DNA of 64,000 nucleotides from Mesorhizobium sp. (GTDB lineage Bacteria > Pseudomonadota > Alphaproteobacteria > Rhizobiales > Rhizobiaceae): the NCBI GenBank assembly GCA_004020545.1, contig SAQE01000023.1, positions 1-64,000 of the forward strand, written 5' to 3'. The translations under genes were made by a program, and so were the position numbers. The stretch's first letter is position 1. Every line of letters begins with the position of its first letter. Below are positions 15,434-24,506 of the stretch, one piece after another. The notes beneath the pieces are model-generated. The model searched no databases, was not told where the DNA came from, and worked only from the letters and a program-made list of their open reading frames with translations.

Positions 15434-16680
15434 GCGCGCGCCAGATGAAGCTCGGCCTGTTCCTGTGGGCGACCGGCCATCATATCGCCGCCTGGCGCCA
15501 CCCGGACGCGCATGTGACGGCCGGCATCGACATAGACCATTACATCAAGCTGGCGCGAACTGCGGAAGCGGCGAAGTTCGACATGGTCTTCTGCGAGGAT
15601 GCAGCCGGCTTGCGCGAAACCAATGTCAATATCGCCAGCCAGACCTCGCGCTCGATCGGCTTCGAGCCCATCAGCCTGCTTTCCGCCCTCGCCGTACAGA
15701 CCGAGCGCGTCGGCCTCGTCTCCACGGCCTCGACCAGCTATAACGAACCCTACGGGCTGGCGCGCGCCTTTGCGTCGATCGACAATCTGAGCGGCGGCCG
15801 CGCCGGCTGGAATCTGGTCACCTCGGCCAGCCCGATCGAAGCGGCAAACTTTGGTTCGACAGGCTTGAGGCCGCATGCCGACCGCTACGAACGCGCCCGC
15901 GAATTCGCCACCGTCGTCACAGGTCTATGGCACCGCAAGGCGGCCGGCCATGACGGCCAGAGTTTTTCGGTGCGCGATCCGCTCGACATATCGACATCGC
16001 CGCAAGGCGCGCCGGTGATGGTGCAGGCCGGGGCGTCGGACGACGGCAAGGATCTTGCCGCGCGGACCGCCGACGTCGTGTTCTCTGCGGCGCAGACCTT
16101 CGAGGAGGCCAAGGCTTTCTATGACGATCTCAAGGGACGGCTGGCCGCCTATGGCCGCCAGCCGGACGACGTCAAGATCATGCCCGGCGTGGCGCCGATC
16201 GTCGCGGCAACGAAAGCCGAGGCCCAGGCAAAATACGATGCACTGCAGGAGCTGATCCCCGACGATGTCGGTGTGGCGCTGCTCTCCAGCTATCTCAGCA
16301 TTTCCGACCTCCGGCGCTATCCGATCGACGGGCCGTTGCCCGAGCTGCCGGAGAGTGAAGGGATGAAAAGCCGGCAAGCGCTGGTCATCGAGCAGGCCCG
16401 ACGGGACGGTCTCTCGATCCGCGATCTCGCGCGTTACTTTGCCGGCGCGCGCGGCCATTGGCGCGTCGTCGGCACGCCAGCGCAGATCGTCGACGAATTG
16501 CAGGCGCGTTTCGAAGGCGGCGCGGTCGACGGCTTCAACGTCATGCCGTCCTGGTTTCCGGGTGAACTGGACGCCTTCGCGACACTGGTCGTGCCGGAAC
16601 TGCAGCGCCGCGGCCTGTTCCGGAAGGACTATGAGGGCCGCACACTGCGTGAGCATCTCGGTCTGAAGCGGCCGGTCTAA
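15430..16680 (+). CDS. NtaA/DmoA family FMN-dependent monooxygenase
   Basis: A 416-residue luciferase-like monooxygenase of full family length. Hallmarks include the N-terminal LGLFLWATGHHIAAWRHP, AAKFDMVFCEDAAGLRE, and SFEPISLLSALA-like (here FEPISLLSALAVQTERVGLV) segments. STASTSYNEPYGLARAFASI, LSGGRAGWNLVTSASPIEAANFG and DGQSFSVRDPLDISTSPQGA follow, and the C-terminal GTPAQIVDELQARFEGGAVD. These enzymes oxidise nitrilotriacetate, dimethyl sulfide, dibenzothiophene sulfone and similar compounds. The ATGA overlap couples it to the preceding short paralogue. It converges with the PhzF gene, sharing four bases. Confidence 0.88.
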   Translation: MSARQMKLGLFLWATGHHIAAWRHPDAHVTAGIDIDHYIKLARTAEAAKFDMVFCEDAAGLRETNVNIASQTSRSIGFEPISLLSALAVQTERVGLVSTASTSYNEPYGLARAFASIDNLSGGRAGWNLVTSASPIEAANFGSTGLRPHADRYERAREFATVVTGLWHRKAAGHDGQSFSVRDPLDISTSPQGAPVMVQAGASDDGKDLAARTADVVFSAAQTFEEAKAFYDDLKGRLAAYGRQPDDVKIMPGVAPIVAATKAEAQAKYDALQELIPDDVGVALLSSYLSISDLRRYPIDGPLPELPESEGMKSRQALVIEQARRDGLSIRDLARYFAGARGHWRVVGTPAQIVDELQARFEGGAVDGFNVMPSWFPGELDAFATLVVPELQRRGLFRKDYEGRTLREHLGLKRPV

Positions 16681-17525
16681 GCGGCTTCAGCCTGTGCATC
16701 CATCAGCCGGGCCGTTCCGGAGACCCTGATCGAGCTGCCGGGTGTCGGCGGAATGTCGGCATGGAGGCGCGAGCGGATGCCCATGTCCTCGCCCTGGACA
16801 ATGTCGATCGAGCCGCCATGCGGCCAGTCGAGATCACGCAGATAGCCGGCAAAGGCCGCGGTGGCGGCGCCCGTCGCCGGATCCTCGTAGACACCGCCGG
16901 AGGCAAAGGGATTACGCGTATGGAAAAGGCGCGGCGTTTCGGCAAAGGCGAGCAGGATCGTGACCAGCCCTTCGCGCCGCATCAGGACCTGGCCCTGCTT
17001 GAAATCATAGGTCATCGCGGCAAGTGCCTTGCGCGACCTCAGCGCCAGCACGAAATGGTCGGAGCCGCCATGGATCAGCGCCGGAGGAATGGCTGGATCG
17101 AGATCGCTTGCCGCGTAACCGAACAGCGCCAGCATTTCGGAGACAAGTCCTGGCGGTGCCGGCTTGCTGCGCGTCGGCGGAGACTGCAGCGCGGCGACAA
17201 TGTTGGAACCGTCGCGGAATCCTTCGACGGTGATCCCGGCTTGATTGAGGGCCAGCGCGAAAATCCCGTCGCCGAACCGCCGGACCAGCCCAGCGCCGAG
17301 CGCGATCGTGGCATGGCCGCAGAAGGGAACTTCGGATTCAGGCGAAAAATAGCGGACGCGCCAGCCATCGCCTTCCGGCGCGGCAAAAGCGGTTTCCGAG
17401 AAGCCGACCTCGGCCGCGACACGCTGCATTTCGGCGGCATCGGGCAAAACGTCGCCGATCACCACGCCGGCCGGATTGCCGCCGGTGTCCCCGTCCGAAA
17501 AGGCTGCGATCCTCAATACATCCAT
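16677..17525 (-). CDS. PhzF family isomerase/epimerase-like protein
   Basis: A 282-residue PhzF-family protein with the two-lobed diaminopimelate-epimerase fold. Signature pieces are the N-terminal FSDGDTGGNPAGVV (residues 8-21), the catalytic glutamate region EVGFSETAFA, YFSPESEVPFCGHATIALG, and the second-lobe EDPATGAATAAFAGYL. PhzF isomerises a dihydroanthranilate in phenazine synthesis, but most homologues have unknown substrates. The ATG at 17525 matches the family's usual N-terminus; the open frame upstream is basic and unlike the family. The gene lies between the LLM pair and xdhC. Confidence 0.9.
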   Translation of the reverse strand: MDVLRIAAFSDGDTGGNPAGVVIGDVLPDAAEMQRVAAEVGFSETAFAAPEGDGWRVRYFSPESEVPFCGHATIALGAGLVRRFGDGIFALALNQAGITVEGFRDGSNIVAALQSPPTRSKPAPPGLVSEMLALFGYAASDLDPAIPPALIHGGSDHFVLALRSRKALAAMTYDFKQGQVLMRREGLVTILLAFAETPRLFHTRNPFASGGVYEDPATGAATAAFAGYLRDLDWPHGGSIDIVQGEDMGIRSRLHADIPPTPGSSIRVSGTARLMDAQAEAA

Positions 17526-17667
17526 GTTGCTCGCCTCGTGTTCATCAGGCGCGCAGAAAACACGGTTCAAACCCGTTTGGGAAACGACGAAAGCGACGAG
17601 CAGCTGTGAGCGGTGGTCATACCTTCGCAGCCCCTGCCGCCGGCGCGACGAGGGACCGCGGGTGGCC

Positions 17668-18579
17668 TTAGCCGGCCATCGCCTTTTGGGACGGGGCCGA
17701 CGCTTTGGCCGCATGCGACACCAGCGCCGTCATGATCTCGGCTGCGGCTAGCGCGGCGATCACCTGCGGGCGCTTGTCCTTCACGGCATTGCCGCCGATC
17801 GGCGACACGAGCCGGCCGAACTCGGCCTCGCTGCCCTCGGCGGACTTGAGGAACCAGTTCTTGAAGGTCGCCTTCTTCGTCTTGGAGCCGATCATGCCGA
17901 CATAGGCGGCGTCATCGCGCTTCAGCGCCTCGGCGACGATCAGGAAATCGAGCGCATGGTCATGCGTGAGGATGGCGAAGGCCGATCCCGCCGGCGCCTC
18001 GCGCACCACGGCCTCGGGCATCGGCGTCAACCTGGTTTCGACCGTTTCCGGCATGCCTTCCAGTGCGTCCGCCCGCGTCTCGACGACGACGGCGTGGATG
18101 GGCAGCAGCGCCAGTGACGCGGCAAGCGCCTGGCCGACATGACCGCCGCCGAAGACATAGACATGCGGCAGATGTGCCTCCTCGGCTTCGGCCTTGGCGA
18201 TCAGTTCCCGTTCGAGCGCCGCATCGACAGAGCGGATCAGAACCTCGACGCGCCCGCCGCAGCACTGGCCGATCTCCGGCCCGAGCGGAACGTCGAGCGT
18301 TGCGCAGACTTCGTCAACCTCGATGCGGGCTTCCCTCCCCCCCTCAAGGGGGGAGATAAGCTGCCGCGCTTTGTCGATCGCCATATATTCGAGCTGGCCG
18401 CCGCCAATGGTGCCGAAAATCGCCGATGCGGAAACGAGCATGGAGGCGCCGGTCTCGCGTGGGGTCGAGCCCTTGGTGGCCGCGACCTCGACGAGCGCGA
18501 CGCGACCGACCTGGCCGAGGAACGCCTTCAAGCTCTGCACGTTCGAGTCCATCGTCTGCGTTTTGCCTGCTTGGCGCAT
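17668..18579 (-). CDS. xdhC: Xanthine dehydrogenase accessory protein XdhC
   Basis: A 303-residue molybdenum-cofactor insertion chaperone. The N-terminal XdhC/CoxI domain has VEVAATKGSTPRETGASMLV and GTIGGGQLEYMAI, then EIGQCCGGRVEVL. The C-terminal Rossmann domain carries YVFGGGHVGQALAASLALL and the conserved DHALDFLIVAEAL and YVGMIGSKTKK. XdhC binds sulfurated molybdenum cofactor and loads it into XdhB. The ATG at 18579 has AAGGA five bases upstream; an earlier ATG at 18615 lacks one. The in-frame peptide SPLEGG (about residues 76-81) is encoded by a CTCCCCCCTTGAGGGGGGAG core identical to the intergenic repeats, an unusual insertion. Last gene of uraH-xdhA-xdhB-xdhC. Confidence 0.93.
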   Translation of the reverse strand: MRQAGKTQTMDSNVQSLKAFLGQVGRVALVEVAATKGSTPRETGASMLVSASAIFGTIGGGQLEYMAIDKARQLISPLEGGREARIEVDEVCATLDVPLGPEIGQCCGGRVEVLIRSVDAALERELIAKAEAEEAHLPHVYVFGGGHVGQALAASLALLPIHAVVVETRADALEGMPETVETRLTPMPEAVVREAPAGSAFAILTHDHALDFLIVAEALKRDDAAYVGMIGSKTKKATFKNWFLKSAEGSEAEFGRLVSPIGGNAVKDKRPQVIAALAAAEIMTALVSHAAKASAPSQKAMAG

Positions 18580-18657
18580 GATCCTTTCCGGAAATCGATG
18601 CCAATTTCGAGTCATGCGCTGCCGAATATAAGGTTTTTCGGCCCGAATTGCACGTTT

Positions 18658-21015
18658 TCAGACCGGCTTTGCGGCTTCCTGCTTCAGCCTTTCGATCGCC
18701 ATCAGCACCCGTTCCGGCGTCGCCGGCGCATCGAGGCGCGGGCAGACCCTGTGATCCGCGACGCTTGCGACCGCATCCGACAACGCGTGTAGAACCGACA
18801 TGCCGAGCGGGAAAGGCGGCTCGCCGACCGCTTTGGAACGATGCACGGTCGGCTCGTTCGCTTCGGACCAGTCGGCCAGCTTGACATTGAAGATCTTCGG
18901 CCGGTCGGAGGCGAGCGGGATCTTGTAGGTCGACGGCGCATGGGTGCGCAGCCGGCCCTTGTCGTCCCACCACAACTCCTCGGTGGTCAGCCAGCCCATG
19001 CCCTGGATGAAGCCACCCTCGATCTGGCCGAGGTCGATGGCGCGGTTCAGCGAGCGGCCGGTCTCGTGCAGGATGTCGGTGCGCTCGACCACGTACTCGC
19101 CGGTGAGCGTGTCGACCGACACTTCCGAGCAGGAAGCGCCGTAGGCAAAGTAGTAGAAGGGCCGGCCCTCGCCCTTGTCGCGGTTCCAGTGGATTTTCGG
19201 CGTCTTGTAGAAGCCGGCCGCCGAAAGCTGAATGCGGGCCATATAGGCCTGCTTGACCAGGTCGCCGAAGGGTATCTCCTGGTTGCCGACGCGGACCCGG
19301 TTGGGCAGGAACAGCACCTGGTCGCGCGGCACCTGGTACTTTTCCGAGGCGAAATTGGTCAGTCGTTCCTTGATCTGGCGGGCGGCGTTCTGCGCCGCCA
19401 TGCCGTTGAGGTCGGAGCCCGAGGATGCGGCGGTGGCCGAAGTGTTCGGCACCTTGCCGGTGGTGGTAGCGGTGATCTTGACCTGGTCGAGGTCGATCTG
19501 GAATTCTTCCGCCACGACCTGCGCCACCTTGAGATAGAGGCCCTGCCCCATCTCGGTGCCGCCATGGTTCAGGTGAACCGAACCGTCGGTGTAGACGTGC
19601 ACCAGTGCGCCGGCCTGGTTGTAGTGCGTGGCGGTGAACGAGATGCCGAACTTGACCGGCGTCAGCGCCAGCCCGCGCTTGATGAAGCGGCTGTTGTTGT
19701 TGAAGGCGCTGATCTCGCGCCGGCGCCGCGCATAGTTCGAGCTCGCCTCCAGCTCGGCGACGATGCGCTGGATGACATTGTCCTCGACCGTCTGGTGATA
19801 GGGCGTGATGTTGCGGTCGCCCTCCTTGTCGCCACCGTAGAAATTCTTCTTGCGGATCTCGAGCGGATCCTTGCCGACCGCGAAGGCGACCTCGTCGATA
19901 ACGCGCTCGGCGCCGACCATGCCTTGCGGGCCGCCGAAGCCGCGGAAGGCGGTGTTCGAGACCGTGTTGGTGTAGAGCGGCGCCGACTGCGCATGCACCG
20001 CCGGCCAGAAATAGGTGTTGTCGCAGTGGAACAGCGCACGGTCTGTCACCGGACCGGACAAATCCGACGAGAAGCCGCAGCGCGCCGCGAACATGAAGTC
20101 GACGCCCAGGATGTTGCCGTCGTCGTCGAAGCCGACCTCATAGTCGATGAGGAAATCGTGGCGCTTGCCGGTCGCGGTCATGTCGTCGTCGCGGTCCGGC
20201 CGGATCTTGACCGCGCGACGATGGCGCTTGGCGGCGATGGCGGCGAGCGCCGCGAACTGGTTGCCCTGCGTTTCCTTGCCGCCGAAGCCGCCGCCCATGC
20301 GGCGGATCTCAACGGTCACGGCATGGCTCGGCACGCCGAGCGCATGGCTCACCATATGCTGGACTTCGCTCGGATGCTGGGTCGAGGAATAAATGGTGAC
20401 GTCCTGGTCTTCGCCGGGGATGGCCATGGCAATATGGCCTTCGAGATAGAAATGCTCCTGGCCGCCAAGGCGCATCTTGCCCTTGAGCCGGCGGGGCGCC
20501 GCCTTGATCGCCGCCGCCGCGTCGCCGCGCCTCAGCGTCAGCGGCGGGGTGACGAGCTTGCCCTTCCTCGGGTCGAGCTCGCCGATGTCGGTGACGAAAG
20601 GCAATTGCATGTATTCGACCTTGGCCAGCCTGGTGGCGCGACGGGCCTGCTCGCGCGTCTCGGCGATGACGCAGAAGATGGGCTGGCCGTAGAACTCGAC
20701 CTTGCCGTCGGCGAGCACCGGCTCGTCATGACGTCCGGTCGGAGAAATGTCGTTCTCGCCGGGAATGTTCTTTGCCGTCAGCACGTCGACGACGCCGGGA
20801 GCTGTGCGTACCGCCGAGAGGTCCATCCTGGTGATTGTCGCATGCGTCGCTGTCGAAAGGCCCAGGCAGCCATGCAGGATGCCGGCCGGCTCCGGCATGT
20901 CGTCGATATAGACTGCCGTGCCGCTGACATGCTTGTGCGCGGAATCATGCCGCTGGTCGCTGGCGACACCACCCGAGATCTTCTGCGCCTTGAGATTGGG
21001 GACGTGCTTGGTCAT
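18658..21015 (-). CDS. xdhB: Xanthine dehydrogenase molybdopterin-binding subunit
   Basis: A 785-residue large subunit. The aldehyde-oxidase a/b hammerhead domain covers about residues 20-135 (SAHKHVSGTAVYIDDMPEP) and the molybdopterin domain about 150-770. Key motifs are QEHFYLEGHIAMA, RRMGGGFGGKETQ (about 240-252), SNTAFRGFGGPQGM with the substrate-contact arginine, GGTEMGQGLYLKVAQ, and the catalytic glutamate in KAVGEPPFPL (about residue 728). It hydroxylates hypoxanthine and xanthine to urate at the molybdenum centre. The start shares one base with the xdhA stop. Confidence 0.96.
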   Translation of the reverse strand: MTKHVPNLKAQKISGGVASDQRHDSAHKHVSGTAVYIDDMPEPAGILHGCLGLSTATHATITRMDLSAVRTAPGVVDVLTAKNIPGENDISPTGRHDEPVLADGKVEFYGQPIFCVIAETREQARRATRLAKVEYMQLPFVTDIGELDPRKGKLVTPPLTLRRGDAAAAIKAAPRRLKGKMRLGGQEHFYLEGHIAMAIPGEDQDVTIYSSTQHPSEVQHMVSHALGVPSHAVTVEIRRMGGGFGGKETQGNQFAALAAIAAKRHRRAVKIRPDRDDDMTATGKRHDFLIDYEVGFDDDGNILGVDFMFAARCGFSSDLSGPVTDRALFHCDNTYFWPAVHAQSAPLYTNTVSNTAFRGFGGPQGMVGAERVIDEVAFAVGKDPLEIRKKNFYGGDKEGDRNITPYHQTVEDNVIQRIVAELEASSNYARRRREISAFNNNSRFIKRGLALTPVKFGISFTATHYNQAGALVHVYTDGSVHLNHGGTEMGQGLYLKVAQVVAEEFQIDLDQVKITATTTGKVPNTSATAASSGSDLNGMAAQNAARQIKERLTNFASEKYQVPRDQVLFLPNRVRVGNQEIPFGDLVKQAYMARIQLSAAGFYKTPKIHWNRDKGEGRPFYYFAYGASCSEVSVDTLTGEYVVERTDILHETGRSLNRAIDLGQIEGGFIQGMGWLTTEELWWDDKGRLRTHAPSTYKIPLASDRPKIFNVKLADWSEANEPTVHRSKAVGEPPFPLGMSVLHALSDAVASVADHRVCPRLDAPATPERVLMAIERLKQEAAKPV

Positions 21016-22496
21016 CAGGCAGCCTCGTAGCGCGAGACCTGGAACGGCGCCTTGGTGCCGGTGGTCTCGACAAAGAAGCGCAACAACAGGTTCTTCGCCG
21101 CGAGCGCGCGATACTCGGCGGTCGCGCGCATGTCGGTCAGCGGCGTGAAATCGTCGGCATATTCGGCCATGGCGGCTTCCACCGTCGCTTCGCTCCAGGC
21201 CTTGCCGATAAGTGCCTGCTCGACCGCCGTGGCACGCTTCGGCGTGGCCGCCATGCCGCCATAGGCGATGCGGATATCGGCCACGGTGCCGTCCTTGGCG
21301 AGGGTCAGATAAAAGGCGCCGAGGGTCGCTGTGATGTCCTCGTCGCGGCGCTTGGTGACCTTATAGACGGCAAAGTGCGTTTGCTTTGCCGGCACCGGCA
21401 CATGCACTGCTTCGACGAACTCGCCGGGCTGACGGTCCTGCTTGCCGTAGGCGACGAAGAAGGTCTCGAGCGGGATCGTGCGGCGGGCGTTGCCCTTGCG
21501 CAGCGTCAGTTGCGCGCCGAGCGCGATCAGCGGCGGCGGCATGTCGCCGATCGGCGAGCCGTTTGCGATGTTGCCGCCGACGGTGCCCATGTTGCGCACC
21601 TGCTCGCCGCCGATGCGGTCGACCAGCGGTCCCAACGCCGGGATGCGCTTGGACAGCGTCTCGAAGGCCTCGGTGTAGGTGACGCCGGCGCCAATGGTGA
21701 TAATTCCATCGGCCTCCGAGATCGTGCGCAGGCCGTCGAGATCGCCGATGAAGATCGCCGGCGAGATGTCGCGCATATGCTTGGTAACCCATAGCCCCAC
21801 ATCGGTCGAGCCGGCAACGATGGTGGCGCCCGGTTCCGTTTCGAGCACGGCGGCGAAATCGTCGACATTGGCCGGCACGATAAGCCGCTGCTTGCCAGAG
21901 CCGACTTCGACCCTGGCGCCGTCGCACAGCGCTTCCAGCCGCGCGGTGATATCCTTGCGTTCCACCGCCAGCGGATCCTTCGCCGCCTTGCCGTAGCTCG
22001 AAATGGCGCGCGCCGCGCGCATGATCGCCTCATAGCCGGTGCAGCGGCAGAGATTGCCCTGCAGCGCCTTTTCGATCGCCGCATCGGAGGGGTCGGGCGT
22101 CCTCATCCAGAGCGCATAGAGCGACATGACGAAGCCCGGCGTGCAGAAGCCGCATTGCGAGCCGTGGAAATCGACCATCGCCTGTTGCACCGGATGCAGC
22201 TTATTGCCGTCGCCGCGCAGATGCTCGATGGTGACGACATGGGTGCCGTCGAGCGAGCCCATGAAGCGGATGCAGGCATTGACGCTTTCGTAGACCAGGC
22301 CTTCGGCGGAAAGCTTACCGACCAGCACCGTGCAGGCGCCGCAATCGCCTTCGGCGCAGCCTTCCTTGGTGCCGCGCAGCGAGCGGTCGAGCCGAAGCCA
22401 GTCGAGCAAGGTCGCGTCGGGCGCGATGTCGGCGAGCGCGACATCGGCGCCGTTCAGGATGAAGCGTATCTCGTTGCGGGTTTTGGTATCGGCCAT
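21015..22496 (-). CDS. xdhA: Xanthine dehydrogenase small subunit (2Fe-2S and FAD domains)
   Basis: A 493-residue electron-transfer subunit. The plant-type ferredoxin cysteines are in GTKEGCAEGDCGACT (residues 42-56), the second cluster in CGFCTPG and CRCTGYEAI (about 115-155). The FAD-binding domain (about 185-360) contains ATIVAGSTDVGLW and GTVGGNIANGSPIGDMPP, and a CO-dehydrogenase-flavoprotein C-terminal domain follows. It passes electrons from the molybdenum centre to NAD. First of the three xdh genes, starting four bases after uraH ends. Confidence 0.96.
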   Translation of the reverse strand: MADTKTRNEIRFILNGADVALADIAPDATLLDWLRLDRSLRGTKEGCAEGDCGACTVLVGKLSAEGLVYESVNACIRFMGSLDGTHVVTIEHLRGDGNKLHPVQQAMVDFHGSQCGFCTPGFVMSLYALWMRTPDPSDAAIEKALQGNLCRCTGYEAIMRAARAISSYGKAAKDPLAVERKDITARLEALCDGARVEVGSGKQRLIVPANVDDFAAVLETEPGATIVAGSTDVGLWVTKHMRDISPAIFIGDLDGLRTISEADGIITIGAGVTYTEAFETLSKRIPALGPLVDRIGGEQVRNMGTVGGNIANGSPIGDMPPPLIALGAQLTLRKGNARRTIPLETFFVAYGKQDRQPGEFVEAVHVPVPAKQTHFAVYKVTKRRDEDITATLGAFYLTLAKDGTVADIRIAYGGMAATPKRATAVEQALIGKAWSEATVEAAMAEYADDFTPLTDMRATAEYRALAAKNLLLRFFVETTGTKAPFQVSRYEAA

Positions 22497-22499
22497 CTG

Positions 22500-22874
22500 T
22501 CAGCTCCCGCGATAGGTCGAGTAGCCGTAGGGCGAAATCAAGAGCGGCACATGATAATGCCGTTCCTCCGCCATGCCGAAGCGGATCGGCACGGTGTCGA
22601 GGAAAGCCGGCTGGGGCAGGCTGATGCCTTGCCCGCGCAGATAGTCGCCGGCGGCAAAGACCAACTCATATTCGCCGGTGCGGAAATCGGCGCCCGCAAG
22701 CAGCGGCGCGTCGCAGCGGCCGTCATCGTTGGTGGTAACGGTCTTCAAATGCGTGCGGGCCTGACGCTCGATGCGGAAAAGCTCGATCGACAGGCCCTTT
22801 GCCGGCCTGCCCGTAGCGGTATCGAGCACGTGGGTCGTCAGACGCCCGCCATCGGCTTTCGACGTTTCTGCCAC
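22500..22874 (-). CDS. uraH: 5-hydroxyisourate hydrolase
   Basis: A 124-residue transthyretin-like hydrolase. It has the N-terminal [16 protein letters not shown] with the catalytic histidine, an internal arginine-containing strand ([11 protein letters not shown]), the H-Y-H-V-P-L-L strand, and the diagnostic C-terminal YRGS. It opens 5-hydroxyisourate, the product of PuuD, to OHCU. It heads the leftward xdh operon, with 197 bases to the divergent puuE-uraD gene. Confidence 0.96.
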   Translation of the reverse strand: MAETSKADGGRLTTHVLDTATGRPAKGLSIELFRIERQARTHLKTVTTNDDGRCDAPLLAGADFRTGEYELVFAAGDYLRGQGISLPQPAFLDTVPIRFGMAEERHYHVPLLISPYGYSTYRGS

Positions 22875-23071
22875 TGGCCGCCTCCCATTTCCAGTACGAC
22901 CGATTGGCCGGTACAGTCGAACGTTTTCAGATCAATTGTGCGCCCATTAAAGGCGATGCATAAGTCCCGGTCGAGCGGAGTGCGACAAAAAGCACTTTCA
23001 AAAATTTTCGGGGGAATGCTGGAGCACTCCTTTCGATATCTTCATTTCAGCAATCGGGCAGGAGCAACCCA
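22875..23071. promoter_or_regulatory. Divergent promoter region uraH / puuE-uraD
   Basis: This 197-base gap must hold the promoters of both ureide operons. Its centre (about 22920-23040) is more AT-rich than the flanks, with an A-run (22986-22990) and AAAATTTTC near 23000. A GGAG lies a few bases before the rightward start. I could not pick out a convincing regulator palindrome. Confidence 0.5.
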
Positions 23072-24496
23072 ATGCGTTACGAACGGGACATGCGCGGTTA
23101 CGGGGCCAACCCGCCGGATCCGAAATGGCCCGGCGGCGCGCATGTCGCTGTGCAGTTCGTCGTCAATTACGAGGAAGGCGGCGAAAATTGCGTGCTGCAC
23201 GGCGACAAGGCCTCGGAAGCCTTCCTGTCCGAGATCGTCGGTGCCGCCCCCTGGGTCGGCCAGCGCCACTGGAACATGGAATCGATCTACGAATATGGCG
23301 CCCGGGCCGGCTTCTGGCGGCTCTACCGGCTGTTCACCGAGGCGCAGGTGCCGGTGACCTGCTACGGCGTCGCCACCGCGCTCGCCCGCTCCCCCGACCA
23401 GGTCGCGGCGATGCAGGAGGCGGGCTGGGAGATCGCCTCGCATGGGCTGAAATGGATCGACTATCGTGACCATAGCGCGGAGGACGAGCGGCGCGATCTC
23501 CAAGAGACGATCCGGCTGCATTACGAGGTGACCGGCGCGCGGCCGACCGGCTGGTACACCGGCCGCACCTCGGTCAACACCGTGCGGCTCGCCGCCGAGG
23601 AAGGCGGCTTCGACTACGTCTCTGACACCTATGACGACGAATTGCCCTACTGGTTCGATCGCGACGGGTTGGAGAAGCCGCAGCTCATCATCCCTTACAC
23701 GCTCGACGCCAACGATATGCGCTTTGCCACGCCGCAAGGGTTCAACTCGGGCGACCAGTTCTTCGCCTATCTGAAGGACAGCTTCGACACGCTCTATGCC
23801 GAGGGCAAGGCGGGGCGACCGCGCATGATGAATATAGGCCTGCATTGCCGGCTGGTCGGCCGTCCGGGCCGCGTGGCGGCGCTGAAGCGCTTCGTCGACT
23901 ATGTGAAGTCGCACGACAAGGTGTGGTTGACCCGGCGCATCGATATCGCAAAACACTGGCGCGAGACGCATCCCTACCAGGCGCCGGCTTTGCGGCCGTC
24001 GCGGATGGAGTTCGAGTCCTTCGTGCATGCCTTCGGCGGCGTGTTCGAGCATTCGCCCTGGATCGCCGAGCGCGCCTACGAGCTGGAGCTCGGCCCGGCG
24101 CATGACAGCGCCGGCGGCCTGCACAATGCGCTCTGCCGCGTCTTCCGCGCGGCGACCGAGGCCGAGCGGCTCTCGGTGCTCAACGCCCATCCCGACCTTG
24201 CCGGCAAGCTGGCGGCAGCCAGGCGGCTGACGGCGGAATCGGCCAAGGAACAGGCCTCCGCCGGGCTCGATGCGCTGACCGACAAGGAGCGCGAGCTGTT
24301 CTCGAAACTCAACGCCGCCTACGTCACCACTTTCGGCTTCCCCTTCATCATCGCGGTCAAGGGCAAGACCAAGGACGAGATCCTGGCCGAGTTCGAGGCC
24401 CGCATCGGCAACAGCCGCGGCGTAGAATTCGAAACCGCCTGCAAACAGGTCGAGCGCATCGCGCTGCTTCGACTGAGAGACATGCTCCCCCAATAG
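23072..24496 (+). CDS. puuE-uraD: PuuE allantoinase fused to OHCU decarboxylase UraD
   Basis: A 474-residue bifunctional protein. Residues 1 to about 305 form a metal-independent, polysaccharide-deacetylase-fold allantoinase of the PuuE type (RYERDMRGYGANPPDPKWPG at the start, ASHGLKWIDY, GWYTGRTSVNTVRL, YTLDANDMRFA). From residue 312 (MEFESFVHAFGGVFEHSPW) to the end runs a UraD domain with LNAHPDLAGKLAAA, the catalytic-histidine segment, then the EQASAGLD and NAAYVTTFGFPFIIAVKG motifs. The fusion performs two consecutive steps: OHCU to (S)-allantoin, then allantoin to allantoate. Family members exist as separate genes or as this fusion. Confidence 0.95.
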   Translation: MRYERDMRGYGANPPDPKWPGGAHVAVQFVVNYEEGGENCVLHGDKASEAFLSEIVGAAPWVGQRHWNMESIYEYGARAGFWRLYRLFTEAQVPVTCYGVATALARSPDQVAAMQEAGWEIASHGLKWIDYRDHSAEDERRDLQETIRLHYEVTGARPTGWYTGRTSVNTVRLAAEEGGFDYVSDTYDDELPYWFDRDGLEKPQLIIPYTLDANDMRFATPQGFNSGDQFFAYLKDSFDTLYAEGKAGRPRMMNIGLHCRLVGRPGRVAALKRFVDYVKSHDKVWLTRRIDIAKHWRETHPYQAPALRPSRMEFESFVHAFGGVFEHSPWIAERAYELELGPAHDSAGGLHNALCRVFRAATEAERLSVLNAHPDLAGKLAAARRLTAESAKEQASAGLDALTDKERELFSKLNAAYVTTFGFPFIIAVKGKTKDEILAEFEARIGNSRGVEFETACKQVERIALLRLRDMLPQ

Positions 24497-24506
24497 GCTT
24501 CAACAC

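Noticed and set aside
18841-21030. Long rightward open frame (over 700 codons) opposite xdhB
   Set aside because: It is the antisense of a clear molybdopterin subunit, has valine/aspartate/arginine-rich low-complexity character and no family motif; high GC creates such frames.
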